Below are positions 5,515-5,539 of a stretch of DNA of 5,539 nucleotides, piece by piece. Position numbers and translations under genes: made by a program. How positions within the stretch are numbered: the first letter of the stretch is position 1; each line of letters opens with the position of its first letter. The DNA lies in NCBI GenBank assembly GCA_900553845.1, contig USEW01000124.1, positions 1 through 5,539 of the forward strand, in the 5' to 3' direction. The notes under the pieces were generated by a model. The model was not told the origin of the DNA, searched no databases, and saw only the letters and a list, made by a program, of their open reading frames with translations. The stretch is from an uncultured bacterium. GTDB taxonomy: Bacteria > Cyanobacteriota > Vampirovibrionia > Gastranaerophilales > Gastranaerophilaceae.

Positions 5515-5539
5515 AGGTTATGATATTGGGGTCAAAAGG

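Noticed and set aside
1..5539. CRISPR array, tRNA or rRNA
   Set aside because: No regularly spaced direct repeats of 20-40 bases, no tRNA cloverleaf ending in CCA-like context, and no rRNA signature were seen on either strand.

Overview
The window is AT-rich bacterial DNA. It carries one lipid-transport permease gene, a compact three-gene flagellar cluster, two badly eroded genes, and a GC-richer segment that ends in a strong hairpin. The flagellar proteins, an MlaE-type permease and eroded proteins with helical repeats would fit a gut-type, non-photosynthetic relative of Cyanobacteria (Vampirovibrionia/Gastranaerophilales). Other AT-rich, double-membraned, flagellated lineages remain possible. 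No rRNA or tRNA is present to settle this.

Left part (1-2646): 1-404 (+) is the 3' end of a gene entering from the left. It encodes two ~33-residue helical repeats and is interrupted by a TAA, a frame change and a TAG. It abuts, tail to tail, an intact MlaE-family permease gene on the minus strand (405-1211). After an AT-rich divergent spacer with a plausible plus-strand promoter, 1397-2646 (+) holds a gene whose protein can be followed only by changing frame about seven times. Its start encodes a basic, Trp-rich segment followed by a membrane helix, and its later parts are charged and helical. The in-frame stops in both remnants are all TAA or TAG, each one C-to-T change away from a Gln codon.

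Middle and right part (2732-5003, minus strand, read right to left): fliJ, then a fliK-like gene, then a gene for a hook/rod protein of the FlgE/F/G family. They are tightly packed: fliJ and fliK overlap, and the ribosome binding site of the third gene lies in the last codons of fliK. A TTGACA-type promoter sits just before fliJ. FliJ is the export chaperone/ATPase stalk, the FliK-like protein probably measures the hook, and the third protein is an exported axial (rod/hook) subunit, so the three fit one stage of flagellum assembly. fliI and flgD are not in the window.

Right edge (5004-5539): an AT-rich spacer with one doubtful 60-codon reading frame, then about 150 bases of clearly higher GC with nested inverted repeats and a 10-base direct repeat but no long reading frame. 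It ends in a perfect 22-bp inverted repeat that should act as a terminator. This is the best candidate here for an undescribed RNA, though a decayed gene or mobile-element end is also possible.
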